Shown: positions 41,465 through 49,968 of the stretch, one piece after another
Position numbering within the stretch: position 1 is the first letter of the stretch
Layout of the letters: the number at the start of each line of letters is the position of its first letter
NCBI RefSeq assembly: GCF_000379685.1
Contig: NZ_KB903289.1
Coordinates: 159,543-223,542, forward strand
Origin: Catelliglobosispora koreensis DSM 44566
GTDB lineage: Bacteria; Actinomycetota; Actinomycetes; Mycobacteriales; Micromonosporaceae
Direction: 5' to 3'
DNA: 64,000 nucleotides
Position numbers and translations under genes: made by a program
Notes under the pieces: model-generated
Told to the model about the DNA's origin: nothing
The model's input: the letters and a program-made list of their open reading frames with translations, nothing else
Database searches by the model: none

Positions 41465-41786
41465 GAGTTCGAGCCTGCCACATCGCGGCCGCTAAGACGA
41501 TCACAAGGCCGCCAGCCAGGCTCAACAGCCCAGCCTTGAACAGCGACCCGGTGGCAGCTGTGCCCGTTTCGGGCAAAGTGCCCGAAGGTGACGGCGATGC
41601 CGACATCGAAAGAGACGTGGAGCTCGACGGTGAGGGCCGGGAGCGTGACGGTGTCGGGCTCGTGCTGCCGTACCCATATCCGGGCTCCTGCGCGGTGGCC
41701 GTTGCCGGGCTGAGCAGGAGCGCGGCGCTGCCAGCGAAGACGGCGGCGGCGAGGGCGAGCGCCGCCAATGCGCGGCTGATTCTCAT
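41415..41786 (-). CDS. LPETG-anchored cell-wall protein
   Basis: A 123-residue sortase substrate: signal peptide at residues 1-32 (ending in TATA), a short Tyr/Gly segment, a Ser/Pro/Thr-rich stalk, the sorting motif LPETG (about 71-75), a hydrophobic helix (LFKAGLLSLAGGLVIVLAAA) and an Arg/His tail. It is almost all anchor and stalk, with no folded domain, so it may display only a short peptide. No sortase gene is in the window. The Arg-rich tail is encoded in the overlap with the phosphoesterase gene. Confidence 0.82.
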   Translation of the reverse strand: MRISRALAALALAAAVFAGSAALLLSPATATAQEPGYGYGSTSPTPSRSRPSPSSSTSLSMSASPSPSGTLPETGTAATGSLFKAGLLSLAGGLVIVLAAAMWQARTREHRSRAPERHPLRRR

Positions 41787-41861
41787 GTCCTCGATAACTC
41801 AGGCTGCCCGGCCGGGTTGTGTTTGTGACTAGATACTGACAATTCGCCTAAACTGGTGACC

Positions 41862-42497
41862 GTGGAGCTATCCCTGGGTGATCAGCTGCTTCTGCTGAGC
41901 TATGACGACGAGACCGGCAAGCCGCTGATCCCGCTCAAGAACATCGACTACGGGCTGGCGGGCGCGGTGCTCCTGGAGCACTCCTTCGCCGGGCGGCTCG
42001 CCATCGATCACCAGCGGCTGCGGGTCACCAGCGACCCTGGCCGCGACCCCGTGCTGACCCAGATCGACGCCAAGGCAGCGCACACACCCGGCTGGTGGGT
42101 CTATCACCTGGCAGATCCGCACCGGCGCGAACATGCCCTCAGCCAGCTCGTCACCGCCGGAATCCTGGAAGAGCACCCGCACCGGTTCCGGCGCGCCACC
42201 TATCCTGAGATCGACACGACCGCCGAAAAGCAGCTGGTAGAGCATCTGCGTGAGGTTGTCGGCGGGCAGGCCGACCCGGATAAGCGGTCCGTGGCGCTCA
42301 TCGGGCTCGCTCACGCGTGCGGTCTGGACAAGCACCTGTTCCCAAGCCTGAATAGGCGCCGGCTCGCCGAGCTGACCGAAGGCGACTGGTGCGGCCATGC
42401 CGTGCAGAACATCATCGACGCGATGAACGTCGCCGTGCTATCAGCGGTCACGGGCGGATTTGTGTCCTCGACCGCATCGGCTATCCCGGCGACATAA
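41862..42497 (+). CDS. GPP34/GOLPH3-family phosphoprotein
   Basis: A 211-residue bacterial homolog of Golgi phosphoprotein 3: ELSLGDQLLLLSYDDETGKPL, then YGLAGAVLLEHSFAGRL, and the C-terminal helix bundle ending in HAVQNIIDAMNVAVLSAV. GOLPH3 binds PI4P at the Golgi; actinobacterial proteins are abundant, and their role is unknown. GTG 41862 is 7 nt after TAAACT (41849-41854), a leaderless layout; an in-frame GTG is 6 bases earlier. Confidence 0.88.
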   Translation: MELSLGDQLLLLSYDDETGKPLIPLKNIDYGLAGAVLLEHSFAGRLAIDHQRLRVTSDPGRDPVLTQIDAKAAHTPGWWVYHLADPHRREHALSQLVTAGILEEHPHRFRRATYPEIDTTAEKQLVEHLREVVGGQADPDKRSVALIGLAHACGLDKHLFPSLNRRRLAELTEGDWCGHAVQNIIDAMNVAVLSAVTGGFVSSTASAIPAT

Positions 42498-42517
42498 ACG
42501 AGGCTTAAGGTCTGCCC

Positions 42518-43453
42518 ATGGACGGAATTCCGCGGGAAGACCACGAGCTGTCCCAGACTTACCTGACCTTCGCCAAGAACGAGGCGGCCGGCCAGTCCAC
42601 TGTCTACTTCGCACTGTCATCAGGGATCGCCTATGACCCGGTGCTGCTCGGCCTGATCGGTGAGCTTCCACTGCTCAAACGCCAGCCCAACCTGGTCCTG
42701 GCCGCCGCCCGCTGGCACGGGGCGCCGCTGGAGTCCTATGTGGACTTCGCCCGGTTCGTTGCCGATCACTGGGCCGAGGTGTCGCAGACGATTTTGGCCC
42801 GCAGCACGCAGACCAACGAGCCGGCTCGCTGTGCCACGCTGCTGCCTTTGCTGGCGCAGCTGCCGCAGCCGCTGGCTCTCATCGAAGTCGGAGCCTCGGC
42901 CGGGCTGTGCCTCTACCCCGACCGCTACGCGTATTCCTACAGCGGCACCCGCCTCGGCGATGCCAGCGTGGTCTTCCCGTGTGTCACCGACGGAGCCGTC
43001 CCCGATGCCCTGCCCCAGATCACGTGGCGGGCCGGCCTGGACCTCAACCCACTGGACGTGCGCGACTCACAAGCCATGGCCTGGCTGGAAAACCTCGTGT
43101 GGCCCGGTCAAGACGAAAGGGTCGCCCGGCTGCGCCAAGCCATCGATATCGTACGCGCCGACCCGCCCCGCATCCTCAAAGGCGACCTGCTCACCGACCT
43201 TGACGGCCTCATCGCGCAAGCGCCGCGTGACGCGACGGTCGTCGTGTTCCACACCGCCGTGCTGGCATACGTCTCGCCAGCCGACCGTGAGGTGTTCCGC
43301 GAGAAGATGTCCGCCCTGAAAGGACACTGGATCTCCAACGAGGCCCCGTCCGTTCTCGGCGACAGCCCCGCGCCGGGCAAATTCGTGCTTTCGCTTGACG
43401 GCACGCCCGTGGCGCACACCGGACCGCATGGTCAGGCGATCCACTGGCTATAA
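42518..43453 (+). CDS. DUF2332-family protein
   Basis: A 311-residue protein of the DUF2332 family: LTFAKNEAAGQSTVYFALSS, LLGLIGELPLLKRQPNLVLAA, then ALIEVGASAGLCLYPDRYAY, in which EVGASAGL looks like a methyltransferase-type SAM loop, and VVVFHTAVLAYVSPADRE. The Rossmann-like features make a methyltransferase fold plausible, but no activity is known. It follows the GOLPH3-like gene by 20 bp and may be co-transcribed. Confidence 0.84.
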   Translation: MDGIPREDHELSQTYLTFAKNEAAGQSTVYFALSSGIAYDPVLLGLIGELPLLKRQPNLVLAAARWHGAPLESYVDFARFVADHWAEVSQTILARSTQTNEPARCATLLPLLAQLPQPLALIEVGASAGLCLYPDRYAYSYSGTRLGDASVVFPCVTDGAVPDALPQITWRAGLDLNPLDVRDSQAMAWLENLVWPGQDERVARLRQAIDIVRADPPRILKGDLLTDLDGLIAQAPRDATVVVFHTAVLAYVSPADREVFREKMSALKGHWISNEAPSVLGDSPAPGKFVLSLDGTPVAHTGPHGQAIHWL

Positions 43454-43462
43454 GCTGCTGGG

Positions 43463-44584
43463 GTGTCCACTGACGACGATCTGACCAGGCCCTGCGCACA
43501 TTGCGGAAAGCCGGTGCCGCAGCGGGCCGCGGCCGGGCGGCCGTTTAGGTATTGCCGCGACAACGATGGCGCCTGCCAGAACTCCGCCCGCAACAACCGC
43601 ATGCGTTACCGCAACTCCCCTGGGCTGGCCGGGCAGGTCGCCAAGGCACACGAAGTCGTCGACCGCCTCGAGCAGGTCGTCGAAACGCTCACCGACGCTC
43701 TTGGCATCGAGCTGTCCCCCGCGGGGGTAGAGCGGCAGCTCGCCGAAGTGCGGGCCGAAACGTCAGCACAGATCGCCGCCGCGCAGGCCCAGCGCGACGC
43801 CGAGATCGTGCGCTACGTCGCCGAACGCGATGAAGCCCGCGCCCTGGCCACTGCCGCCCAGGTGGCAGCCGCTGCCGCCGAGGCCGCCGCCACCGCCAGC
43901 GAAACCCGCGCCGTGGCCGCCGAAGAATCAGCCGCCACGCGGATCGCAGACGCTCTTTCCGCCACCGCCGCCGCCACCGCCGAGGCGGCCGCCTCGGCAT
44001 TGTCCGAAAAGGAGGCACTCGCTGCGCGCGACGGGGCGCAGCGGGAACTTGCGGCCGCCGAAGCCCTTCGCATTGAGGCCTATCGCGACCGCGATGCCGT
44101 GCGCGCCAGCTTTGAGAAGCTGGAGGGCAACGTCGAACAAGCTCGGGCTGAGGCAGAAACGTTGCGCTCGGAAGCGAACCGATCCGCCGAGGAACTGGCG
44201 CGTGAACGCCGCGAACGTGCCCATGCCGTCGAAGTCTTACGATCCCAGCTATCCAAACGCGATGCCGATCTGCTTGCCATGGCAGCGGCGCACGAGGAAA
44301 CCACGTCGCGCCTTAAGAGTGACATTTCCCGGCTGCTGGCCGCACAGGAATCCGCTGTCGCCGCACATGACACGACGGTAACCAAATACGAGGCCACTGC
44401 TGCGCGCTTGGAGTCTGAACGTGGTGCGGCTCAAGCCGAAGCCGCGGGGCTGAGGGCACGAGTGGACGAACTCACAGGCCAAGTTGGGCAGCTCGCGGCC
44501 ACGTTGTCTCAGCTCACAGCGCGGATAGCCATCCCGGCACAGGGTGAGGCCACCGTGGGCGGGCACGCGGACCTACACTCGTAA
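43463..44584 (+). CDS. Long coiled-coil protein with N-terminal Cys4-like zinc motif
   Basis: A 373-residue protein. Residues 1-50 contain CAHCGK, then PFRYCRDNDGACQN, a CxxC...C...C set that could bind zinc. From about residue 60 to the end it is one long Ala/Glu/Arg-rich helix with heptads (ETLTDALGIEL, then ARERRERAHAVEVLRSQL), i.e. a coiled coil. Similar proteins occur in actinomycetes as putative chromosome-partition or scaffold proteins, without known function. GTG 43463 follows the DUF2332 gene by 9 bp, and the membrane protease-like gene follows 40 bp later. Confidence 0.72.
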   Translation: MSTDDDLTRPCAHCGKPVPQRAAAGRPFRYCRDNDGACQNSARNNRMRYRNSPGLAGQVAKAHEVVDRLEQVVETLTDALGIELSPAGVERQLAEVRAETSAQIAAAQAQRDAEIVRYVAERDEARALATAAQVAAAAAEAAATASETRAVAAEESAATRIADALSATAAATAEAAASALSEKEALAARDGAQRELAAAEALRIEAYRDRDAVRASFEKLEGNVEQARAEAETLRSEANRSAEELARERRERAHAVEVLRSQLSKRDADLLAMAAAHEETTSRLKSDISRLLAAQESAVAAHDTTVTKYEATAARLESERGAAQAEAAGLRARVDELTGQVGQLAATLSQLTARIAIPAQGEATVGGHADLHS

Positions 44585-44624
44585 CCGGTCCGAACCGCCG
44601 CCCCGATCCACAGGAGTTCCATCA

Positions 44625-45950
44625 ATGCCACCCCAGCGGTCGCTGCTGCGCCAGCGCAACGCTTCATTTGTATGCGCGGCGATTGCTATCGCATTGAGCG
44701 TTTTTAACAGCCCTGCGTCAGCCGTTGACCCGCTATATACGGTTGAGGAGCGAGCGTTCGCCGTCGCGAGCCCGTCACTGATTTACCTCGAGGCCCAGGT
44801 AACCGGATTCCTCCGGCGGAAAGACACCGGCGAAAAGTTCGACGCCGCCGCGATTCTGGTGAGCAACAAGTGCACCGGGTTTGCTGTTTCGGCTCAGGGC
44901 CACGCGATCTCTGCTACGCACTGCGTGCGTCCCACAGCAGATGCTGTTCACCGCACCGCGGCATCTCAGCTCGCCGCCAGCCGGGTACGGGCCGGACACC
45001 TGCAACCCGGCCAGCGGGAAGCTTTCGCCAAAGAGGTACTCGACAGCACCGACTTCACCGGAGAAACCCAAGGATCGAAGGCGAAGTCAGTCGTTCTGGG
45101 CCAGCCGTACAAGGGCGAGGCGGGAGCACCGGCCGGAAAGGCGCTGGAGGCCGAAGTGGTTGCATCGCAGTCCATAGCCGATGGCGACGTCGTACTTCTC
45201 AAGTTCGCCTCAACTATTCCTGCCGTCCAGCTTGCCGAGGCCGGGACGTCAACGGGCAGCCCGGCCACTATCGTCAGCCTCGCTGTGGATAGCGATGGCC
45301 GCAACTTCCTGCCACGTTTCAAACCGGCCAAAATCACTGGCGAGTACGGTTCACGGGTGCCACCGTCATTCCAAATGGATGCCGACCTCGGAGAAGTTTC
45401 ACTGGGCGGAATGGTTGTCGACGCGAGCGGCCGTGTGGTCGGCATGATCAACGTGAACCCAAGCGCGCCAAGCAAGGTAAACAATCACGTCACCAATCTC
45501 GAACACATCAAACGGATTCTCTCGCAGGCGAACACGCAGAACTCGGCGTCACCAGCTGACGATGCATACCGCGCCGGGCTTAACTCCTACTTCAGCGGCC
45601 GGTACAGCGATGCGGGCGGCAAGTTCGATGCCGTCTTGGCCGCGCACGCGGATCATCCGCTGGCGGCGTCCTACAAGAAGTTCGCGGCGGAACTGCTTGC
45701 GGTGGAGGGCGAAAAGACTGAAGACTCAGGCCTTCCCGGATGGGCGCTAGCACTAATCGTTTCGCTCGCGGCGGCTTTGGTCGCTGCCGTTGGCCTTATC
45801 TTCTACTTAAATGGCAAGCGCCGGTCAGCAACTCCTGCCGCAACCGCTGGATATAGTCCGGCAACGGGCCATGACTCGGGGCAAGCAGCCGAGTACGACT
45901 ACATGAGCATTTTCCGTCAGCCCTCGGACGGCGCCGAGAAGACCGACTAG
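44625..45950 (+). CDS. Membrane-anchored trypsin-like protein with degenerate active site
   Basis: A 441-residue protein: signal peptide (cleavage near PASA, residue 33), trypsin-like domain to about 310, a TPR-like helical pair (AYRAGLNSYFSGRYSDAGGKF), a transmembrane helix near 380-400 and a short cytoplasmic tail ending RQPSDGAEKTD. The catalytic His99 (SATHCV) and Asp188 (GDVVLLKF) are present, but the serine motif reads EVSLGGMVVD where GNSGGPVVD is expected; Leu takes the Ser position and Ser259 is shifted by one. It is probably a pseudo-protease or binding module. AGGAG stands 8 nt before ATG 44625. It overlaps the convergent sugar transferase by 4 bases. Confidence 0.82.
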   Translation: MPPQRSLLRQRNASFVCAAIAIALSVFNSPASAVDPLYTVEERAFAVASPSLIYLEAQVTGFLRRKDTGEKFDAAAILVSNKCTGFAVSAQGHAISATHCVRPTADAVHRTAASQLAASRVRAGHLQPGQREAFAKEVLDSTDFTGETQGSKAKSVVLGQPYKGEAGAPAGKALEAEVVASQSIADGDVVLLKFASTIPAVQLAEAGTSTGSPATIVSLAVDSDGRNFLPRFKPAKITGEYGSRVPPSFQMDADLGEVSLGGMVVDASGRVVGMINVNPSAPSKVNNHVTNLEHIKRILSQANTQNSASPADDAYRAGLNSYFSGRYSDAGGKFDAVLAAHADHPLAASYKKFAAELLAVEGEKTEDSGLPGWALALIVSLAAALVAAVGLIFYLNGKRRSATPAATAGYSPATGHDSGQAAEYDYMSIFRQPSDGAEKTD

Positions 45951-47479
45951 CGGCCGCCGCCTCTAAAGACTTCAGCGAACGTCCGCAGAAGGACTTTGAG
46001 GTCAAGCCACGGGCTCCAGTTGTCAATGTAGTAGTTGTCGAATCGCGCGCGGTCAGAGATCGGTGTGTCGCCTCGAAGCCCGCTGACTTGTGCGAGGCCG
46101 GTCAGGCCGACCGGCGCGCGATGCCGCAGCTCGTATCCGGGATGCTCGGCAGAGAACCGGTCAACGAAGAAGGGCCTTTCTGGCCGCGGCCCAACGAATG
46201 TCATGTCTCCGCGGATGATGTTCCAAAGCTGGGGCAGCTCGTCTAGCGATGTCTTGCGCAGCAACCGCCCAATTGGACCCACGCGCGGGTCGTCAGCGAC
46301 CGACCAATTTGTCTGAGACTCGTGCGAGCTCGCTGGCCGCATCGAACGGAACTTCAGCACGTCAAAGGGTTTACCCCAACGGCCAATCCGCTGCTGCCGG
46401 AAGATGACGCCCGGACCGCCTTCGATCCGTACGGCGAGAGCGCACAGGAGCATCACCGGCGAGACGACGATGAGCGCGACGGTGGCCAGGAGGAGATCCA
46501 TGAACCGCTTGAGCATCCACTTTGGACCAGTCAGGGTCGCACGATGTAGGCGGGCCACGGGAATGGCTCCAATGTGGTCGTTCACCCCGCCGCTTGCGCT
46601 GTGGAAGTCACATAGCCTTGGGATAGTAAACACGTCTGTCCTCATCAGAACTGGCTGCCGGACGAGTTCCATGAGCTTAGTCTCGCTGACCCGGGCGTCA
46701 GCTATAATCACAACGTCTGTCTCGGCTGCTAGCACGAGCCTTTCGAGGTCGTCAGCTGTTCCGATGAGCAGTGGGTGCCCAGCATTGCCTTCCGATTCAT
46801 CGACGAAGCCGCTAAAACGCAACCCGTATTGTGGATAACGCTTAATCAGGCGCGCGACCTCGACCGCGAGTGGACCACTCCCGACAACGATTGCCCCATG
46901 CTCGACCCAACGCTTCTTGCGCGCAAGAACGACGACACCAGTGGTAAATGTACGGCCCAGGACAACCAGTCCACATGAGACAGCAATAGTCCGCATGAAT
47001 TCCACGACATATTCCGCTGAGCCGTGCCGTTGAGCGGCAATTATTCCGACGATTGCGGCTGCGATGAGCAGACGCCCAAGGATTGCTGGAAGCAGGTCGA
47101 GAATACTGAAGTGCCTCCGGCCTTTATACAGGCCACTCAACGCGAAAATTCCAATGGTGATTACCGCTGTCGCGAGGATGCCTTTCCAATTTGCGGTTGT
47201 CCACGCCAGGGGCGCGATTATCGCTATGCCATCAACCGGCATAGTTAGCATCCACGCGCGCAATGACCGCGTCCGCCGCGAATGCTTCGAACCGATGTAG
47301 GGCATCACCAGCGTGGTGCTAGACGCTGGCGCACTACGTTGCGTGGGCACGAAGGGGAGTTCGGTAGTGTGCAGATGATGCCATTCGGCGGGATCTTCCA
47401 CGGCGGACGCGACGATGTCAGAAACGTCAGATTTTTCCGTTTTGATCGCAGCTCGTAGCGATTCAGTGTTCCCGCGCAT
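45947..47479 (-). CDS. Initiating sugar-phosphate transferase (WbaP/polyprenyl glycosylphosphotransferase)
   Basis: A 510-residue polyisoprenyl-phosphate hexose-1-phosphate transferase. It has about five N-terminal transmembrane helices and a CoA-binding-like Rossmann region (IVVGSGPLAVEVARLIKRY), then a catalytic domain with KRFMDLLLATVALIVVSP, VLKFRSMR and DELPQLWNIIRGDMTFVGPRP. It transfers a sugar phosphate from a nucleotide sugar to undecaprenyl phosphate, the first step of the repeat unit. It opens the glycan locus and is divergent from the next genes across a 255-bp spacer. Confidence 0.92.
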   Translation of the reverse strand: MRGNTESLRAAIKTEKSDVSDIVASAVEDPAEWHHLHTTELPFVPTQRSAPASSTTLVMPYIGSKHSRRTRSLRAWMLTMPVDGIAIIAPLAWTTANWKGILATAVITIGIFALSGLYKGRRHFSILDLLPAILGRLLIAAAIVGIIAAQRHGSAEYVVEFMRTIAVSCGLVVLGRTFTTGVVVLARKKRWVEHGAIVVGSGPLAVEVARLIKRYPQYGLRFSGFVDESEGNAGHPLLIGTADDLERLVLAAETDVVIIADARVSETKLMELVRQPVLMRTDVFTIPRLCDFHSASGGVNDHIGAIPVARLHRATLTGPKWMLKRFMDLLLATVALIVVSPVMLLCALAVRIEGGPGVIFRQQRIGRWGKPFDVLKFRSMRPASSHESQTNWSVADDPRVGPIGRLLRKTSLDELPQLWNIIRGDMTFVGPRPERPFFVDRFSAEHPGYELRHRAPVGLTGLAQVSGLRGDTPISDRARFDNYYIDNWSPWLDLKVLLRTFAEVFRGGGR

Positions 47480-47734
47480 CCAGTTTGCTCCCCGTAGTTA
47501 CCCGTGCAGCGAGCTACGTCAGCTGCGGCGCGAAGATTACAGGCCAGGTTGCTGAGGCTACAATAGTTTGTTCGGCCCTTTGATCACCAGCTGTAGGCAC
47601 TTAGATGATGCAGGCCAGAGGTCTTATGACGAGGATCACCGAAATGTGATCTTCGGCGGGCTCATGCGCTTGCCTTTCGTAGTTTATTGTTCCCGGGCGC
47701 GAGTAAATAGGAAGCGAACGGGGCATGCAAAATA
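47480..47734. other. Divergent intergenic region of the glycan locus
   Basis: This 255-bp spacer separates the sugar transferase from the glycosyltransferase operon and is AT-rich compared with the flanks. It holds the near-perfect hairpin at 47630-47655 and probably promoters in both directions, although no convincing -35/-10 pair could be chosen. The sequence before ATG 47735 has only a weak GGAAG-type ribosome site. Confidence 0.4.
47630..47655. repeat. Inverted repeat in the glycan-locus promoter region
   Basis: CGAGGATCAC (47630-47639) and GTGATCTTCG (47646-47655) pair with one mismatch around a 6-nt loop. Either an operator or an RNA hairpin; no U-tract follows. Confidence 0.45.
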
Positions 47735-48844
47735 ATGGATTCGGTTATCACGCCTGAAATTTCGTCTTTAGCCGGGCGGTCAGTCGCCGTGGTCCATGAA
47801 TGGTTTGGGGCTACTGGTGGATCGGAAGCCGTATTCCTTCAGATCGCTAATCTCATCCCGCATGCAGAACGCTTCGTTCTATGGAAAGATGCTGATTCTG
47901 AGCAGTCCGGACTTAGGGAATCATGGCTTGCCAGGACCCCTTTGCGACACGCCAAACCTCTCGCCCTCCCCCTAATGCCGATGGCCTGGCGGAGCCTTAC
48001 GCGCGCAAAGTTTGATGTGGTTGTTTCCTCGAGTCACGCCTTCGCGCACACCGTAAAAGCCGGCCATCGCGACACCCGGTACCTCAGCTATGTGCACTCG
48101 CCTGCCAGGTATGTGTGGAGCCCAGATTTCGACGGCCGCGGATCAGGCGGCTTGCTCGCAGGCCCACGAAAGGTCCTGCAGGCAGTCGACAAAGGCATGA
48201 GCGCCCATGTGCACAGCTATGCCGCCAATTCACACGAGGTTCAGTCCCGGATCCGCAAATTCTGGCACCGAGACGCGCGGGTGATCCATCCACCGGTGAA
48301 CACGGCCTACTTCTCTGAACAGCCGCAAGGCATGAACCAGATGGGACGCGATTACCTCCTGGGCGCTGGACGCTGGATCGGCTACAAGAATTTCGGGCTG
48401 ATGATTGAGATCGCCCAGCAGGCCCGTGTTCCGCTCATTCTTGCAGGATCAGGTCCAGAGGAGGCAGCCCTGCGGCGGGCGGCGGCTAAGGCCAGCGTCC
48501 CGGTGTCATTCGAGGTCCGGCCGAGCCTGCCCCGGCTGCGCGAACTCTATTGGGGCGCCAAGGCTTTGCTATATCCAGCGCATGAGGATTTCGGCATCGT
48601 TCCCGTGGAAGCGCAGGCGTGCGGTACACCCGTTATCGGCTTGGCTCGTGGCGGGCTGCTGGAGACGGTGGCCGACGGGGAGACGGGTTTTCTGGTCGAC
48701 TCACTCAATCCGCAACGATATGCAGAGCTAGTTGGCAGATCTGACCTGCTGAGCCGTCAAACAATCCAAGGGCATACCGCGGCCTTCTCACAGGCGGCAT
48801 TCGCTCAGAACATCGCCCAATGGCTTGAGCAAGATGCTCGCTGA
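47735..48844 (+). CDS. Glycosyltransferase family 4
   Basis: A 369-residue GT-B enzyme: SVAVVHEWFGATGGSEAVFLQ at the N-terminus, YVHSPARYVWSPDFD, and the nucleotide-sugar site YPAHEDFGIVPVEAQACGTPVIG with the ExxxxxE-like motif. It would add one sugar to the lipid-linked repeat unit at the cytoplasmic face. It is followed directly by the acyltransferase gene, whose start overlaps its stop by 11 bases. Confidence 0.9.
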   Translation: MDSVITPEISSLAGRSVAVVHEWFGATGGSEAVFLQIANLIPHAERFVLWKDADSEQSGLRESWLARTPLRHAKPLALPLMPMAWRSLTRAKFDVVVSSSHAFAHTVKAGHRDTRYLSYVHSPARYVWSPDFDGRGSGGLLAGPRKVLQAVDKGMSAHVHSYAANSHEVQSRIRKFWHRDARVIHPPVNTAYFSEQPQGMNQMGRDYLLGAGRWIGYKNFGLMIEIAQQARVPLILAGSGPEEAALRRAAAKASVPVSFEVRPSLPRLRELYWGAKALLYPAHEDFGIVPVEAQACGTPVIGLARGGLLETVADGETGFLVDSLNPQRYAELVGRSDLLSRQTIQGHTAAFSQAAFAQNIAQWLEQDAR

Positions 48845-49964
48845 GGTCGTTGCAGGACCAGATTCTCGGCAAGTCTCCGCGGCGTTGCCCGTAAGCCAAG
48901 CGCGTGCGCGGCTATATGTCCTTGACCTGTTGCGATTTGTGGCAGCGCTATCCGTGCTGGGCTATCACTTTCTTGTTGACAACCGTGGGATGTGGGGCGC
49001 GAACGCCAAGACGCTCTTTGGCGAGCATCTTGTCAGTCCATTTCGTTATGGCTGGCTAGGAGTGGAGTTCTTCTTCGTCATCAGCGGCTTCGTGATCTGT
49101 ATGAGCGCCTGGGGACGCCCGCTGTCGAAGTTCTTCACGTCACGAGTCGTGCGGCTGATGCCCGCATACCTGTTCGCCATGCTCCTGACAGCGGCCGTGT
49201 TAACGCTATGGCCCATGGCGAGTCGGCCAATTCAGCTCCGCCAGGTGCTTCTCAACACAGCCATGCTAAACGAGTTCTTTCATGTACCTGGGGTCGACAA
49301 TGTCTACTGGACTCTGTTTGTCGAGCTGAAGTTCTACATTGTGTTCGCTGTGCTTGTCGCGTTTGGCCTGACCTACAAGCGGGTCTTCGCCTTCTGCGCG
49401 GTCTGGGCGCTGGCTGCCCTTTACTCGCATTACCTCGGACCAGCGGCCGTCCTGCAGCTGACCGAGGCAGGTTACGCACCGTACTTCATCTTTGGGATTG
49501 GCCTATACCTGCTCTACCGCAACGGTCCAAACCTTCTGGTATTTGGCCTGGTCCTCGTGTCCCTCATCCTTTGCGTTGCGACCCTAGAGCTCCACGTCAA
49601 GCCTCACAACACGAAGTTCGTAGCTATTTCGTATCAGACAGCCACGTTGATCTTCCTGTTCTTTGGCCTTGTCATGATCGCTGTTTCACTGCATTGGTTC
49701 ACCTGGCTGCGCTGGCGCGGGCTCGTCGTGGTTGGCGCACTCACGTACCCCCTCTACTTACTTCACAATCAGCTCAGTCGGGTCATCGTAAGCCGGCTGC
49801 GCGATACCGTGCATCATGTTCTCTTGCTCGCGCTATTGCTTACGGTGATGCTGCTACTTGCTTATGCAGTGCATAGAATAGTCGAGCGCCCGCTGTCACA
49901 TAAGCTCAAAGCCGGGCTAGACAGGGCTTTCACCCAGATTAGCGCTCCAGCATCGTCTAAATAG
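48834..49964 (+). CDS. Acyltransferase family 3 (OafA-like)
   Basis: A 376-residue membrane protein with about ten helices of the AT3 family: YVLDLLRFVAALSVLGYHF with the conserved Arg and His, then FFVISGFVICMSAW and RVVRLMPAYL. It acetylates or succinylates a glycan outside the membrane. No SGNH domain is attached. ATG 48834 overlaps the glycosyltransferase stop. Its role in the locus is to decorate the repeat unit. Confidence 0.9.
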   Translation: MLAEVVAGPDSRQVSAALPVSQARARLYVLDLLRFVAALSVLGYHFLVDNRGMWGANAKTLFGEHLVSPFRYGWLGVEFFFVISGFVICMSAWGRPLSKFFTSRVVRLMPAYLFAMLLTAAVLTLWPMASRPIQLRQVLLNTAMLNEFFHVPGVDNVYWTLFVELKFYIVFAVLVAFGLTYKRVFAFCAVWALAALYSHYLGPAAVLQLTEAGYAPYFIFGIGLYLLYRNGPNLLVFGLVLVSLILCVATLELHVKPHNTKFVAISYQTATLIFLFFGLVMIAVSLHWFTWLRWRGLVVVGALTYPLYLLHNQLSRVIVSRLRDTVHHVLLLALLLTVMLLLAYAVHRIVERPLSHKLKAGLDRAFTQISAPASSK

Positions 49965-49968
49965 GAAG

